Origin: Eopsaltria australis
Lineage: Eukaryota; Chordata; Aves; Passeriformes; Petroicidae
Assembly (NCBI GenBank): GCA_034509425.1
Contig: JAVTVJ010000130.1
Location: forward strand, 1,047,501-1,111,500
DNA length: 64,000 nucleotides
Reading direction: 5' to 3'
Shown here: positions 1 to 14,900 of the stretch, piece by piece
Layout of the letters: the number at the start of each line of letters is the position of its first letter
Position numbering within the stretch: position 1 is the first letter of the stretch
Notes under the pieces: generated by a model
Told to the model about the DNA's origin: nothing
What the model saw: the letters and a program-made list of their open reading frames with translations, nothing else
The model's database searches: none
Translations under genes and position numbers: made by a program

Positions 1-2863
1 CAACTCATTCTACTGAAATAAATCAAAAAACAGTGACCTCATGGGGGAAGAAGAGTTTTTATCTCAAACATACACACGTAAAACTAACATCCAAAAGGTC
101 ACCCATACATACAAATAAAATCACAATGCTTTAATTTAAAAACTGTAACTGAGACATCACCTACAACTGATCTCAGGTTGTTTTTTTTTACATTGAACAC
201 GTATTTGAAAATTGCTCATTTCAATTCACACTAGCAGCAATTACCAGTGAAAGTCTAGAAGGTCAGCCAATAGAAGAAAAAAAAAAAAAGAAAAGGAGTA
301 AATTTCAGAAATTTTACTAAATTATTCTGGCATGGTTCTCATTTTACAAACTCTACAATGCTAAGATTGCTACAAAATCCAAAATAAAAATTAAGAACAT
401 ATTGTGAATGCATTTAAAGTAAGTTATAATTGTGGGGTTTTATTTTCTAGGATTATTTTCAAGACGTCACTGTATCACTTGATGATATACACTCAAAAAT
501 AGAAAACATTTTGAATATATTGAAGTTTTACTTATGTAAACGCATTAAAGAAAAGAATTAGTTAAAACTCATACATTTACTTTCAACTTTAATGAGCAGA
601 ACAGATATAATTTGTGGCATCAAAGTTATTCAGGCTCAATAAAAGCTAAAACTTGTCCTTGTCGAACGGTGAAACGAGATTTGCACGGGCTGTGTACGCC
701 TTGTTTCCCACAATCAAACTGTCACAGCATGAAAACATTCTCCTGCACAGGGAGGTTTTGATACCCATTTCCCTGGTGAAAGTGTGCAAAAGGATCAGAA
801 AGAGTTATTGGCAATTCATACAGTATCCCATATTCCATTAGATAGCACAAGCAGAGAACACATCTTAACTCTGAAGGGAGACGAAGCAACAATGTTTTAA
901 ATTACTATTGACTCCACTACATTTCCTGATAATGTCAGAAGACTGTAGTCTGGCAGGTTCATAAGAGACTCAAGATGATACAGGAATCCAATTATGCCAA
1001 GTCTATTTAGTTGTCCTGTTTGCTAAGCCAAAGGTTAACGAGAACTGCACTGAAAAACCCTCCTGTGGTATTACAAAGTATTTCTTATGCTGCATAACAT
1101 GCAAATGAAAAAGTATTTTAATCAAGTCTTTCTTTAACTCCTTAATTGCAATGGGGTAGCCTACAAGACAGCAAATTAAAAACTCATGATGGAAAAAGTG
1201 ATCTTAAAAATTTGCCACTGAACTCAAGAGAACATCATTAATTACTCAAGTAATTATTACTGAATATTTCTAATTTGGAAAAAAAATCTTCAGATCACAG
1301 AAGCACAGATAGTCATTGCTGTCATTAAATCTTTATAAATAGTAATCTATGGCCTCTAATTTTAGACAGAAATTAATTATATTTTTGTTGGCAACACATT
1401 CAAATCTGTTTACACAGCTGACAAGTTCCAGCTCCACCAGACTCGAGCTGGGAGCTTTGAGGACTCCTCTGCTGCAGAGCAGATGACTCAACATTCACCA
1501 ATTTCATTAAAGATGAAAAGGGGAAAAATTCACCTGCAACAATGTCACTTGTAAAAACAGACTTAAACCAAATTCATTGGTCTTACATATGCGAGGTATC
1601 CTATTCAAAAGGAAAGGAGGAGTAAAAATACATGAAAACCTAACAGCTGTGGGAAAACAGATTAAAAGTGTTAAGTTTCCAATTCTTTTTTGGGCTAATG
1701 AAAACTAATAAAATGTTAAAATGGATCCACATTTCAAAGACTGTAATTACCACATGACACCATGCTGTTATTTCAGACCTTACATCTATGGGCTCAGATA
1801 TGCCCTTGAATACATGGACAGAGATTTATTCACCCTTCTTAAGCTTAAATACTGTTTCTGCAAATACCACCAGAGATATATTTTACAAGTACATTAGAAA
1901 TTCAGACAGATTTTGCCTTTTTTTTTTTAAATTGGCATAAATCCTTTACCCAGAGCAAAAAAATGGAGCAGTCATATTTAAACAGAAATTCTCCCTTTAC
2001 AAGAAGAGAGCAGAAATGGACAGGGAAGTAATGCATGGCAGATAGTGGCAATACGTAAGAAAGCAAACTCTAAACCCACTTTCACTTTGTAAAACACTCA
2101 GGTTCAATTGAGTACTTCATTTTTCTACATTTTTCTCAGGTCACAAAACCTACATACAAAATAACTGCATAATTATTTCAGACTTCTAGGCATTTTTTTA
2201 GTGGATTGGTTGGGGTTTATTCTGAAGAAAAGCAGACCTCACTAACTGGCCCTGCGAACATACTAGGCAGAAGAAAATTATCTGAGCAAAACTGCAAGAC
2301 ATTTGCAAAACACACTGTAAGGACAACCATGCAAGGAAATAAGTCTAATATTTAATGGGATACTGCAGGTAAGTCCCACAATTTCATGAATTTGTGGGCA
2401 ATTCTGAGTCAGTGGATTCTGTCACTGGTGATCCCTGATTTCAGCAGGAACACTTCCTGCCCTGAAACCAGGCAGAGGCTTAAGCATGAAGTGGGTGAGC
2501 TAATGTACAGTGGAAAATATCTAGATATGCACTCAGAGCATACATGAAAATCAGGGCTTTTTCCTGAAGTTCAATCACTCAACAGACTTCAACTTCCAAA
2601 ATGCTGCACAGCTTTGCTTCAGTCTAGAACACACCTCCTTTTTGCCTGAAACATGCACTGAATCTGACACACAGCAATCATTTCCATGTGCTTCAGTCAT
2701 CCAAATCTTGAGCATCTGTATCTTCCAAGACAAAATTCTCAATGTGTGTAATGTTAAGGTACTGCACGTGAGACAGCAAATGCTACTGAGTGATTCCAAT
2801 CACAAATCCATGTAAAATCAGCCTTTCCTAGGAAGGAATGGGATGAGAAGCAAAGGAACTCAC
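1..2863 (-). other. FAF1: FAF1 intron 8 (partial)
   Basis: This is AT-rich unique sequence downstream of exon 8. It begins with the GTGAGT donor at 2863-2858. I see no exon, no recognisable repeat and no RNA gene in it. Short poly-A and poly-T runs (for example near 181-190 and 271-290) are the only low-complexity stretches. The next FAF1 exon, expected to open with the segment after DDS, must lie beyond position 1. Confidence 0.8.
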
Positions 2864-2950
2864 CGAGTCGTCTGTGGCAGAGGGTGGCCAACCCTCCCAC
2901 AATTGGTGACGGACAGGGATACTGGTCAGGTCATAGACATTCCTCTTTAC
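2864..2950 (-). CDS. FAF1: FAF1 coding exon 8 (UBL2, continued)
   Basis: This 87-nt exon gives 29 codons, VKRNVYDLTSIPVRHQLWEG and then WPPSATDDS, at about residues 220-248. It encodes the helix and middle strands of UBL2; the IPVRHQLWEGWP core is characteristic of FAF1. Two substitutions relative to the human form as I recall it are visible (DLTSIP for DLTDIP, and WPPSA for WPTSA). The acceptor is TTTTTTTTCCAG|GTAAAG and the donor is GACTCG|GTGAGT. Note that the exon itself begins with GTAAAG, which looks like a donor immediately after the acceptor. Both flanking introns are phase 0, so skipping it would be in frame. No match to the next FAF1 exon was found in the remaining 2.86 kb. Confidence 0.96.
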
Positions 2951-5900
2951 CTGGAAAAAAAAATATAAATAAATCAGAACTTGCTCTAAAAAAGGCAGCC
3001 AAACTGCATTGTTTTCATCAGAGCCCCAAGTTTTATGTTTTTTCTGGTTATTGTAAAACTGGTTCCTTCAACGCTCTTAGATTCAGATGTGGTCAGCAGG
3101 TTTACAAAGCCAAAAGCAACTGAAGAAACTGTGTTAAAGAAAAAAAAAATTAAAATCTAAAAATTACCATTCCAAATGATTCGTTATTACTTCAGCATTA
3201 TAAACCTGCAAAAAAAACTCGTAACAGAAAATTTCCAAATAAAAAGTATTAGGAAGTAATGGAAAAAGTTAAGGGAAGCAGAAGGTAATAACAAAAATTC
3301 TGCTGCATGTTTTGCCAGTTAATTTTCACCTGAAAATACTGAGTGAAAAATCTAATGAAATAAGAAATACAACTAGTTTTGCATACATTTCTTAAATGGG
3401 ATCCAAAAATAAAAATTAGCATATTAAACCTGAAAATATTAATTAATATTCACATTTTCAATTAAGACAACACATTTCAAATATTTATTAGCAAAATGCT
3501 AAGTAACTAATTTTTACATTAACTCTTTTCTCATGCTAATGAATTAAAAGTCACTACTGTTAATCATCTCACATGATGGTTAACAGAAAGAAGGGAGGGA
3601 AGGGAAAAAGAAGAAAGAGTTGAAAAGTTTGAATACAGGAAAAATATTACAAAATACAGGAGTTACAAAACTCTTTCCACAAAAACATTAGCACAGATAG
3701 AAAAGCAGGCAAGTTTTATCAGAGGTTTTGTGATAAACAATTATTTAAATCACAGAAAGCTACATTTTGGTACTTAGGATAGAGAGTGGTATCTTAAATT
3801 CTGAATAATGTCTTACAGATGAACATCAAGACTGCACAAACAGTGTAAATATTGCTCAGCTGGACCATAATTGTGGACAATAAAATGTTCCAGTGAGCCA
3901 GGGTGGCTTTTCATAGAATGGTCTGAGATGGAAGGAACCTCAAAGATCCTCTCATTCCAACCCCCTGCTCTGGGCAGAGACACTTTCCACCACACCAGGT
4001 TGCTCAGAGCCTCATCCAACCTGGGTTTTTTTTTGTTTGCCTTCCATAAAACTGCTACACGAGAATACAAAGTCCTCCCACATTTTCACAGCTCCAAACT
4101 ACCTATATTGTATCCAGAAAAACATTTTTAAAGAGATAAAAATAAGGTTTGATACTTTAAATAGTATTTTGTATGACCATTCTCCAGGCAAAATATCTGA
4201 GCAAGTCACAAGTTCTGCATCCTTGTCTCAGCTCTGCACAGTCCAACACTAACAGACACAAGAACCCATTAAACCAAAAGATATTCAGGCAGATGGATAA
4301 TATTTGACTTAAAGCAAATGACAAGGCTACTCCAAAAACTGTCCTTTGATGCCTTCTTTAGATTTTCACTTGCTCACTTGTCAACAGCAAACAAACAGCA
4401 GTTAAGTGTGTTTTAACTTCTGCTGTGAGAATTACTAAAAGTTTCATGAACTGAAAAAAATTGTATTTATTATATTATAGCTGTCAGCAGGAAAAGATCT
4501 TTGAGCTAGCACCTTGTCTGCAGTCTAGTGCATTTACCCCAAGTTAACAACTTTTTCTGAACAGAAAAATAGTTTGCAAAAATCAGAAAGAAAGCTGAAA
4601 TTTGCCAAAATGGAAAATGCTAACATAATCCATATAGATAAAGGTTTCATATTCCAGAAATGAATGAAAGATGATTCTAAACTACCATTCTTAGGAAGTT
4701 AATGTAATAAAAAAAGATATTTTCTATCATTTGATCCTACCTATTAATCAGTACTTGGCATGTCTTCAGCACTGAAGCACAGTTGAGGTTTGACTCCATG
4801 GTAAAATAATATAAACATATGAAACGTACATATGCTCCCTCTAAAATTTACCATTTATTTTTAGTACAAAATGTATATGAAACATCTGGAAACAGATTTT
4901 AATATTAAAATATTTTTGCATAATGAAATAGAACCAAAATTTTTCCCTGGATCATCTTTAGAGATAAATGCTCCATGGAGTCTTTCTTTTAAATTCTGCC
5001 CAACGATAAATGGATGAAGAATACATGTGCAGACATTAAGCAGTGATTGTAACCACTGTAAAGATCCTAAGGAGGGTGAGGGACAAGGCAGGCATTTCCA
5101 CACATAGTCTTCCTCACAAATGTTGATTTGGGCCACATTCTTCAAAAGATTCTTAATGGCACAGTCTCGAGGTTGTCAACAAATCCCCACAACTGAGAAA
5201 CTTCGGGGCATATTGAGATCCACCACAAAGCACAGAGCTCTTACTATATTTTCAGATCTTCCATTCAATTACTGTTGCTCTTTCTCATTATTTTTAGTAT
5301 TAACAGTTATTTCACGCTAATAAAGTGCCCCTTAGGAAAAACTGTGAAGCAGTTGCTCACATTTCTGGATAGATTTAATATATAGGCTATGCAGATAATC
5401 ATTTCAATACATCAGTTTAAAGCTTTGTGAATATAAATATTCTGCACAGGTGACTGGAAAACAAGAGCTTCAACTTAATCTCCAAGAGTAAGATACAATA
5501 CTTCCAACTCTTGAGTCTTTATCTCACTAAAGAATGAAAGTTAGGCCATGTGGGTTTCTTATCTGAACATTTCAGTATCATAACAAGCTGAGATCAGATT
5601 TTTCAGCTCAGATTTGCATTCACTGTGTGTTTTAGAATCATTAAGATATCTCTCCATTTTCCCCTAAAACTGGTAAATTACATGTACACATTATAACATT
5701 TATGTTAATATTGGTTTTGTTCAGGAGTTTTAGCAGGGAGACTGACCTGATAACTATGCCTCAATTTAAAAAAAATTACAACTATATTTTAACTTTAAAA
5801 AATTGAAACAAGAACACTGGGTTTTTAAGACACACTATACTGAAGTGCCCATTAACAATTCAAGCAGATTTCATTTTAGTGCTTCCTCATAGTGCCCTTG

Positions 5901-8900
5901 ATGGCTTTGTGAAGAAATGTTGCTTCATACTGACCCCACAACAGCCCAAAATGTAACAATCCTGATCTGTGTGTGATCAGGAGAACACAGTTTTTGCTGG
6001 TTTAGTTTTCTTGCATTAAAAACCAGGATAAACTGTCCCCGTGAACTATTTATTTTCCAGTTACACACCAGAAATAATGTTATTTTCACACTATAAAACT
6101 CTAAAGTGCGCTATTTTTAAATAAGAAGTGAAACTTATTTACAGAAACATGGGATCAATAGGACTACATAATATTGTTTTCAAAAAGCCTTCAGAAGTAA
6201 AAATAAATAACTCGGAAGTCACATTCCTCAAATTCCCTTTTAATTCCAAAGCACAACAGAAAGGCATTATGAAAAAAACAGTATTTCCCTTCTTTCATTA
6301 ACTCATCTGTAACTGCACTGAATTCAATAACATTCCTCTGCTATTCTAAGCTTGAAAGGCATGCTCGGGTAAAGTGTTATGTTGGTATAAAGCACAATGC
6401 CAGACTGATGTGCTGGACAAAAGTGATCAAAGTTGAAGTAATTTTAGCCAACGCACAAGTATTCTGCTGCATTATTCTACCAGAATGACATCTGTTGAGC
6501 AACTCGTCGCAGAATAAACCAGTTGTTACAGGCAGGCCTGGCTGGGTAGGGGACCATGTAAGACTGATTAGAGTAATGTTTGATTAAACAAACTGCTTGA
6601 GTTCAGATCATAACTGGATTTGGAATTCATGCCAAAGCAGCCCTCTTTCAAACAACAAGCCACAATCAATTATTTAAGATAAAATAAGCTTGCCTTTAAA
6701 TAATGATTTGATTTTTGGTTTCTTTGATAGTTAGAACGCTATTACGAAAGCAGACTGTAAAATGTTCTAGAGATTGGAATATTTACCAATTGAGTATAGA
6801 AAACCCCTTTTCTTCATTAACTGACTTAATTTCAGTTTAAAGTGAAAAACTCCATGAAGAGGAAAAAGTTTTAAAGATTCGTATAAAGCAGAACTGGGAA
6901 CTGCTCCTTCACTGGGCTAATGAAATAAAAATCTACAGCCACACTCTGCACGCAGCTGAAAAAAGTTAGCACAGTAAATGGACAAAGTCTGTGTTAAGGA
7001 TTTTACTTATAAATTCACTTGGCATTGAGAGGAGGACCGAAATCTTTGTTACGTAAAGCAAACTCTAAATTGCAGTGCCATCCACTGAGCTACATTTATT
7101 GGCAAACTTTTCGGTCCCCCACTTTTGATCAGTTTGAAATACAAATTGGTGGCATTGTCTTGTGCAGCTCAGAATGTCTTTTCATAATGTTCAGATGCCA
7201 TGGTGACTGGCACATTACTATGGCAGCCACCCTTCAGATTATCATCTCCAGAATATAAGAGATCATTTAAAAACAAATTAAAGGCACGTCTATTTGGTTT
7301 CACTACTCAGCTGTAAACAGTATCAATACAACCATTTAAACAGAAAAAGAAAAAAATACCCCATGTATTTCAAATGCAGTCTTACTCGGAAAATTATGTG
7401 TAATTCCTGCAGAATGCCCTGCCTTGCAGCTGTACATTGATGCTGGAAAACCATGTGAAGTTTTACCTTCAGCTCATTTTTACTAGTGTTAGAAGGGAGT
7501 TAAAATATAAATAACATCTAATATTAGAAGAAAACCCATATGTCAAAGTAGCCAACACACTCAGAAAACTTTGCAGATACAGACAGAGTGTTACCTTCCC
7601 ATCTTTCACTTGTTTCTTTAAGCAGATGAAAATGTTGCTTTGAGTAAGGTTAAACAAAAAAGATACACTTTGTTTGCAGATATGAAGCTAATCCAACATT
7701 CAAAGTCCTTCCACATTCATATTAGTAAGGATGAAGTGAAGCAAAATGTCCCACAGGGCAAAAAGTCTGTACCAGGTACTGTGATGACAGTGACCTTCTG
7801 GTGACTGCACTAAGCAGGAATAAGTAGCTATTTCCTCATCTCTGAATTAGAAAAATCTGAAACCTACTGTCAAAAACCAAGATCTAACACTTACTAAATG
7901 ATTCAAAAAATTAAATTCATGCAGAATCATCAAAGAACTGTCATGCCTGAATCTGTATCTTTGAATCACAACAAATCACAAAAAAGTTTAACAGCAGTTT
8001 CCCTCAGGCTGTTTTCCGCTTACGCAGGTACAAAGTTAAGTGAAATAATGTACATAATGAACTTTTGTTAGTCTTATTATTAAATATAATTTATGCAAAG
8101 CTGTAAATTGGCTGAGATGCTAAAGACTGTTCCAGGCACATAGGCAGCATGAAAGACAGTGCAAAAATGAGTGCATGAAAGGCAGACAAAAGGAGCAATA
8201 AAGTCAGAGGACTGTGAGGAATGTGGAATGTGAGTTGGGGGACGCAGGCAAATGAGATCAGATGCAGTCCAAGGTTGCACTGGGCACTGATGGTACAGTG
8301 GAAATCTTGACTTTGACATTGTAATAGAGAAGAAATCAAGACAAGTAACCATAATTTTTAGGCGACAGCACCGATAGGGATGGGGAAGTGCCAGGAAGAG
8401 CTCCAAAGCAAGCAGAAGCATTTTGGTGAAGAAAGATGGAAAGAGAGGCCAACCCAGCTAAAGTGATGGACTTAAAGATTATAGATGAAAGCCTTTAACA
8501 TCTCTGCCAGGCAAAATTCTAACAGATAGCAAAGAGCACTGGGAATCTGGCAGGAATAGATGGAAAGCAGGGGCAGAATCAATCAAATTTCTAAGCACGA
8601 AAAATCATCAAAGGTGATGAAATGGTCAATTTGAAAAGATAATGATGCTATCAACAGCTATGAACAAGAAGATTGGTTAAATAAAAGGGTGATTTCAGAC
8701 AATTGTGGACTAACAAGAATTATTAAAAATACAGAGATGCAAAGTTGGAGAGAAAGAATTCTGAATCAGCACCTCTGCCACAACCTAGTGCAGTAGATTT
8801 GGCCCACAGTAACAGAAAAACACAGGACACGAAGGGAAGTTAGGAGGGAAAACGACAAATCAAAACTAGTAATCCATATTTAAAATGTTCTCACAGTAGA

Positions 8901-11900
8901 GGAAAAGGATTTTGCATTTTATCAGGAAAAGAATATCACGAGCCAAAGGAGAAACTGAATTTCTTAACTTCAAAAGTAATTTCTAGCCAGCTACCCACAG
9001 GTAGGATATATTCATATACAGTAATGTAGTGCACTGTGTGAGCCACCACTAACATCAACACCCAAACCAGAACTCTCAGGTTGCTTTACCTAAAACCTGT
9101 TTAAGGGAAAGGTTCTAAGTCTGCTCCACTCACAATTTTGCTTGTGTTCTTATATTTCCAATACATAATACTATAAACTATACTAAAAAATAAAAAACAA
9201 AGGTCATTTAAATAATCAAATTTTAATTTTACTCTAAGTTTTACTTTAGAAATAATAGTGCAGTCTATAATAATAGCCTAAAGACATAAATGATAATCTG
9301 CCTCTCCTTCTAGCAGCTGACTGAAGTTTAAATTACAGAATGCTTCCAATTAATGAATTAAGATGTCAGAATTGGGCTATTTTTAAATAACAGCATCTGC
9401 TTCTCACAAATTTTATACCACCAAAACTCTCTAACGGAGACTCACTATGCTATTTACATTTACACATATTCAATTCACTCTGTTGCAATCTAAAGGAAAA
9501 AATACACTTCCAACGTAAATAATTAAAATCTATACTGAATGCAAAAGAAAACCTCACCTGCCCAAGCCTATCAGCCAAAAGTCAGTCATGATTCAGCACT
9601 TTTATAAAATGCACAGGAACTCCACTGTGTGTTTTACTAAAATACATTTTCTAATTAATTTTTTATTTCATATCTCTTCCTTTAAATTACTATTTTTGCT
9701 TTTAATATCTCTGAAAATGTTCAGGTCTGCATTCATTAAGTTTGGCTAAAGCTTTGAAACCATGTTTCTTGTTTAATGCAGAATAGAAATGCAATATATT
9801 CTAAAAATTATTTTAATTCAATGTCGAAAACACATTACTTGCTTATTCTACTATGACAAATAAAACTGAAACAAATAAAAAGTACCAAAACATGCACATT
9901 AATGAAATTTGTATTCTCTTCCCTCTCATTAGGTTTGTTTCATTTTGAAATTAAAGCAATATGTAATTTCAGGCCTTCCCAAAGGGCCCTAACAGAACCT
10001 GAATGTCCATTGTACATCAGCCACATACAAAGCAGAATTCATCAGTGAGTTACAACACACAAACGCACACACAAAACCAAGAGAAAATTTTATGCCAAGT
10101 TTTTGTGTACCATTTTCCTACAATTAAACACACTTTATGTACAGAAATGCCACTAATGCATCCAACTTTAAAGTATATGGAACAGTGTTTGAATCTAAAT
10201 AAACTCAGTTTAAACTATGTCAAAAATGGGTTGCATTGTACTGCAGCACTCAATAAATACTGTGCCAATATCTTCATTATAAAGCTTGGTGAAATTGTTC
10301 AAATTAACTTGGATCTGGAAAATAATGTGCAATTTTTTGGTGACATTTTGCCGATAAGAGTTCAAAGCAAGAAGATTATATAATATTGAACATGAAACAG
10401 ATGTATTTTCTGATGTTCCCAATTCTTTCATTTCAGTATTTAGAAGAGAGATTGAAGGACAGGAATATTGCCTCTCATGGTTGGAAAGGTGGAATAAGAA
10501 CTTCATGTATCTAGGGATTAAATGAATATTTTAATGTAAACACAGTGTTCAGTTTGAGAGATGAGGCAAGGAGAAACTTGTAACTACTTTGACAGATTAA
10601 GTGGCTGGATAAGTAAATGCAAAGTTAACGTATTACTTGGCTATTATGTATTTTTAAAAGGCAGAGGGAGGAAAACTTTCAGGAGAAAAAAATCTGTAAG
10701 CAGACAATAACCTTAACAGAGAGATAATTCACCAAAGCAGTTCAGTAAAAACATCTCATTTAGGAAAATAAGGCACTAAATATGAGGAACCAGCACCACT
10801 TCCAGAAGGGCATATGGATTCTTTACTCCCCAACTAAGCACTGATAGCCTCATTCCCCCAGATTGCATCCATCGTAATGTGTCATCAAATAAAATTTTTT
10901 TAAAAACCACAATTAATTCCATTTCATTTATATAAATTCTTGATGATTCAACTAGTCCAAATAACTTATGTGAAATACTACTGGCAAATGTCCAAATTCA
11001 GAAAATAAACTGTTTTGTTCTAGGCTAGCTGGCTGTGCTCTGTCCTCCTGTTCTACAGCTGAGACACACCTTCCATGACAACACCTACTCATTTTACAGC
11101 TGTATTTCTGAGCTGTAACACTTATTCAAATAATTTAGGAATTTCTGTCAACTAGGAGTTATCAGAAGTTCATCCAGTTTGGGAGTGGCATGATTATTTA
11201 AAAATTCATTAACTGTAATGACTTATAAGATTTATTACATTTTGTAAATTTTTGCAAAGAAGAGTTTGGCAGTTTCTTTTCAGCAATAGAAATAATATTG
11301 TGAATAAATTATTTTCATAGATGTCACTCATACTTCATTATCCCCTTTTTCATTAATTTGATCTCATATTTTAAATCTCTTTTAAATCAGCCCTTCTTGG
11401 ATGTAATTTGACCTTTTTTAATGGATCTGTGCCAAGTGTGTATCTTAACATTACAACCCACAATAAAATGGCTCATTAGGTAATACTAGTATAATTTTGG
11501 TTAAAACCTGCCAATTTTGAAACAGAAAATGTGGGTTTAATTCTCAATGCCTCAGTTTTCTGACAGCATACATGAGTATTTTAATTCTGTAAAATAAAGA
11601 AACCTCTTTGCTGATCTCCATCTTTAAATCCCTAAAATTAGCTGTCCTTGTAGAGCAGCATTATTGCTAAATTCAAGGTACAATCCTCTGAACTTGATGC
11701 TGGAGTTCCTGGATGCTGCTATATGGCCTGCACTGTGCAAAGGTTCAGCTCACATAATTATTATTATTATTCATTGCTTGTAGTGCCTAGGAGACCTAAT
11801 TGTGATAATCCCCTCTGAATTTTCAACTGCATGACCCTTTGATTTTTTTAATAGAAGGTTAAAAGAAGAAACAAATTCCTATAGAAGGAGAAGGGAAAAC

Positions 11901-14900
11901 ACATTCTTAAGAAATTGGGGCAAGAGACATGAGTATTTAAAAAAAAAAATCATTTTAGCAGCACACAAGCATGAGGTTGAAATGGGGTACGAAAGAATTA
12001 AGAGTGTGAGCTAGCTGTGACATTAGAGATTGAAAGGAAGATGTGATTAGGGTTAAAAGAGATCAAACAACAAAGACTTACTGCCAAAACAATTTTACCA
12101 ATTTATTTGAAAACACCTTAAACACTTCTACTAACAAAATAAAACTGCTGATAATTCCTGAAGTTTGTTTGTTTGCTTGTCTGGTTGTTCGACATGCACT
12201 GACACAGAAAAGATACATTTTGAAGTCCTAGCTTGTTTTGCCATTCAGTTGGAATGGTTATTTGGGACAGTATCACTTATTAGTTACCTAAATGACCCAG
12301 CACTGCTCTGTGGAAACTTTTAACTGATCTCTGTGCACATAAGGAAAGACAAGAGGCAACTGCTCCTCAGGCATCTATTACCACATCACCATCAACAGAC
12401 ACCCTAATCTTCTGGCAAAACATTCAGTTGCAATATGAAGGCTAAATACAGTTTCTAATATTTTCACCCCCAAGGTTCCAATTCCAGTTGATTTTATGTC
12501 CTGAAATGTCAAGAGATTGCCAAATACCTTGATACTTACTGATCATGAAGTTAAGTACGTGCCAAGAGCATTAACTTTGATCCAAGCTACTCAAAACTGG
12601 TATGAAAACACAATTTCAACTATTAAATACACATTCTGTCCCTCCTAACATCTCTCAGACTTACCAGAAGCTACTGCCACTACTGGGTAATGGTAAAATA
12701 TGAACTAAAGCTGGGAAGTAAGAAAAAAAAATCTCCATGCCTGTTACTGTGTTACATACTGTGTTACATCACAAATCAGTATTTTCCTCTCTGTTTTTAC
12801 TTGATCTCTAGACAAATAAACTTTTGGGAGAGACCATATTTTCTTGCTCCTAGAGACAACATAAAATCTATTGAAATTTTTGTAAATGGTCAATAAATAT
12901 TCACAAATTTACACTTTATATGAAAAATAGTTCAATCTATTAACTTTGTGAAGCCAAGTACTACAGTCATGCAGAGAGTTGGGAAGCACTTTCACATAAA
13001 GAAATCCTTCAATACCTCTAATTTCAATGTTTTACTTCTCTCTTCCCACCACTTTTACACTTAAGGCTCACAGCAAACCTGCTGCTTAGTGAACAGAGAT
13101 GACCAGACTCACTCTGCAGCCCTTTTATACCCAGGGCCAGCACACAAGGTGCATCTAAAAGGAAGATGAGCCACAGATATAAAAGGTCTTGTGCATTATA
13201 TTAATTTCCCAAAGCAAAAACCATGTGCAATGTGCATTTTCTCTGAAGACTCTCTGGCATTATCACCATAAAAAGAGAAGATGGGTCATCCAGAAACCCA
13301 CCAGTAACTCAAGTGCTGACTTGCTTGATTCACTTCAGTTGTTGGTATCAGGTATTTGGCAGACTCTTATGTGAAAGCTCTGTAGAAAGTCAACTCTAAA
13401 GTAAACTGTGGTATCTTTTCTCAGTCTCTCTAACTATGAATTTAATAAATTCTTTGATGTGGTTGCATTTCAATAGATTTTCTATTCATGTTATTCTGAA
13501 TTCAAGTTAAACTATAAAACAATGTTCATTGAGCTGTCAGTCAAATTTCTACCAGCAAAAACATTTCTGGGTACCTCCTCCACTTCATCTTTGTGTCTAC
13601 CAAATCAAAACTTCTTTAGGGGCTTTTATATTGACAATATTTAAAAGCAATTTGAAATTGATTTCTGCTTCAACAAAGTAATGGCTGTTAGCTTCACAAT
13701 GGAAAAGAATTGCAGACAAACCTTCACGTGTTTTAAGAATATCAACATACACCATCAACTACAAATACAGTTACTAATATTGCTACATTTAAGGTATATG
13801 ACATAAGGTGCCCAATCAGACTATTAACAAGCAGCTCTCCTATATACATATAGATTTTTAGAAAGAGAATTCAGTCTATTTAACAATTCACTAACAAAGC
13901 TATTCCTTAGCTCATCCCTGCCATAACCTGCTCTATTCAGAAACATATGGGAAAAGACATTAAATAACCAGTGAAAACCATGGACTTCTGGTATTAGTGC
14001 TACACATTGCATACCCCTATTCATTATTCCACCTCCCTTGTTTAATCTATCATTAAGACTCAGTGACCCTACACTAAATTTAAAGCAGATCCTTCCTTCC
14101 TCCCATGCCTAAATTCACATACTTTTCTAGTTGGGGATGCCCTCAAGTATTAGCCACTCTACAGGGTTTCTCTAATCTCAGCTCTGAACTATGTTGTGCT
14201 ATAGAAGCAAGAAATTGCTGGTTTACATCTTTAACTATGGAATCTTCCACCCAAAAAAATCCCCTCCTTTACTTAATAAGATAGAGAAGAATCTTTCATG
14301 TAGAACATACTTAACGTGTTTTAAAATTATATATTTTCCTCTATATGATACAGAATTAAAGTTATAAATCATATTACTTTAAAGCACTGCTTCCCTGAAC
14401 TTGGGTCCCAAACATAATTTCATTGGAAACAATTTTAAAGCTTTCAAAGGTTTATTGTTACCTCGTAGAAAAGCAAGATCTTTATTTGTATTCAAAGTCA
14501 ATATTAAACAGGTTTCTAATAAACAAATTTTTAAAAAAATAAAGCAAGAAGACAACCAAAAATGAGATATTAGACTTGCTTTTGTTTTTTAAGATAGGAA
14601 CTAAAACCACACAAAAATATTAAGACACCTACCTCTCTCATTTCTTTTTACTGGCAGTTGTCAGTGCAGTACAGGTAAAAACATATCATGAGTTTTCTGA
14701 ATGAGGGACAAGAATCTTTATTGTTGCCAGCTGCAGTATTTGCCAACTATACCCCTGCCTTCCACAATAAGGCGAACATTGATCTGCACCAGGATTTTAA
14801 AAAGTTAAAGACACTAAGACTGTGAGTGAAGGAGGGATGAAATTCCATTGAGCTAACAAAATGAGTCAGGCAAAGGTACTATCCAAATACAGATTTTTAT

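Noticed and set aside
1..2863. Search for the next FAF1 exon
   Set aside because: No segment encoding the expected continuation of UBL2 after DDS, with an AG acceptor and GT donor, was found. The exon is taken to lie outside the window.
8080..8870. Purine-rich block as an old transposon
   Set aside because: It has a repeat-like feel, but I could not match it to any family or find terminal repeats or a target duplication. An avian repeat-library search would settle it.
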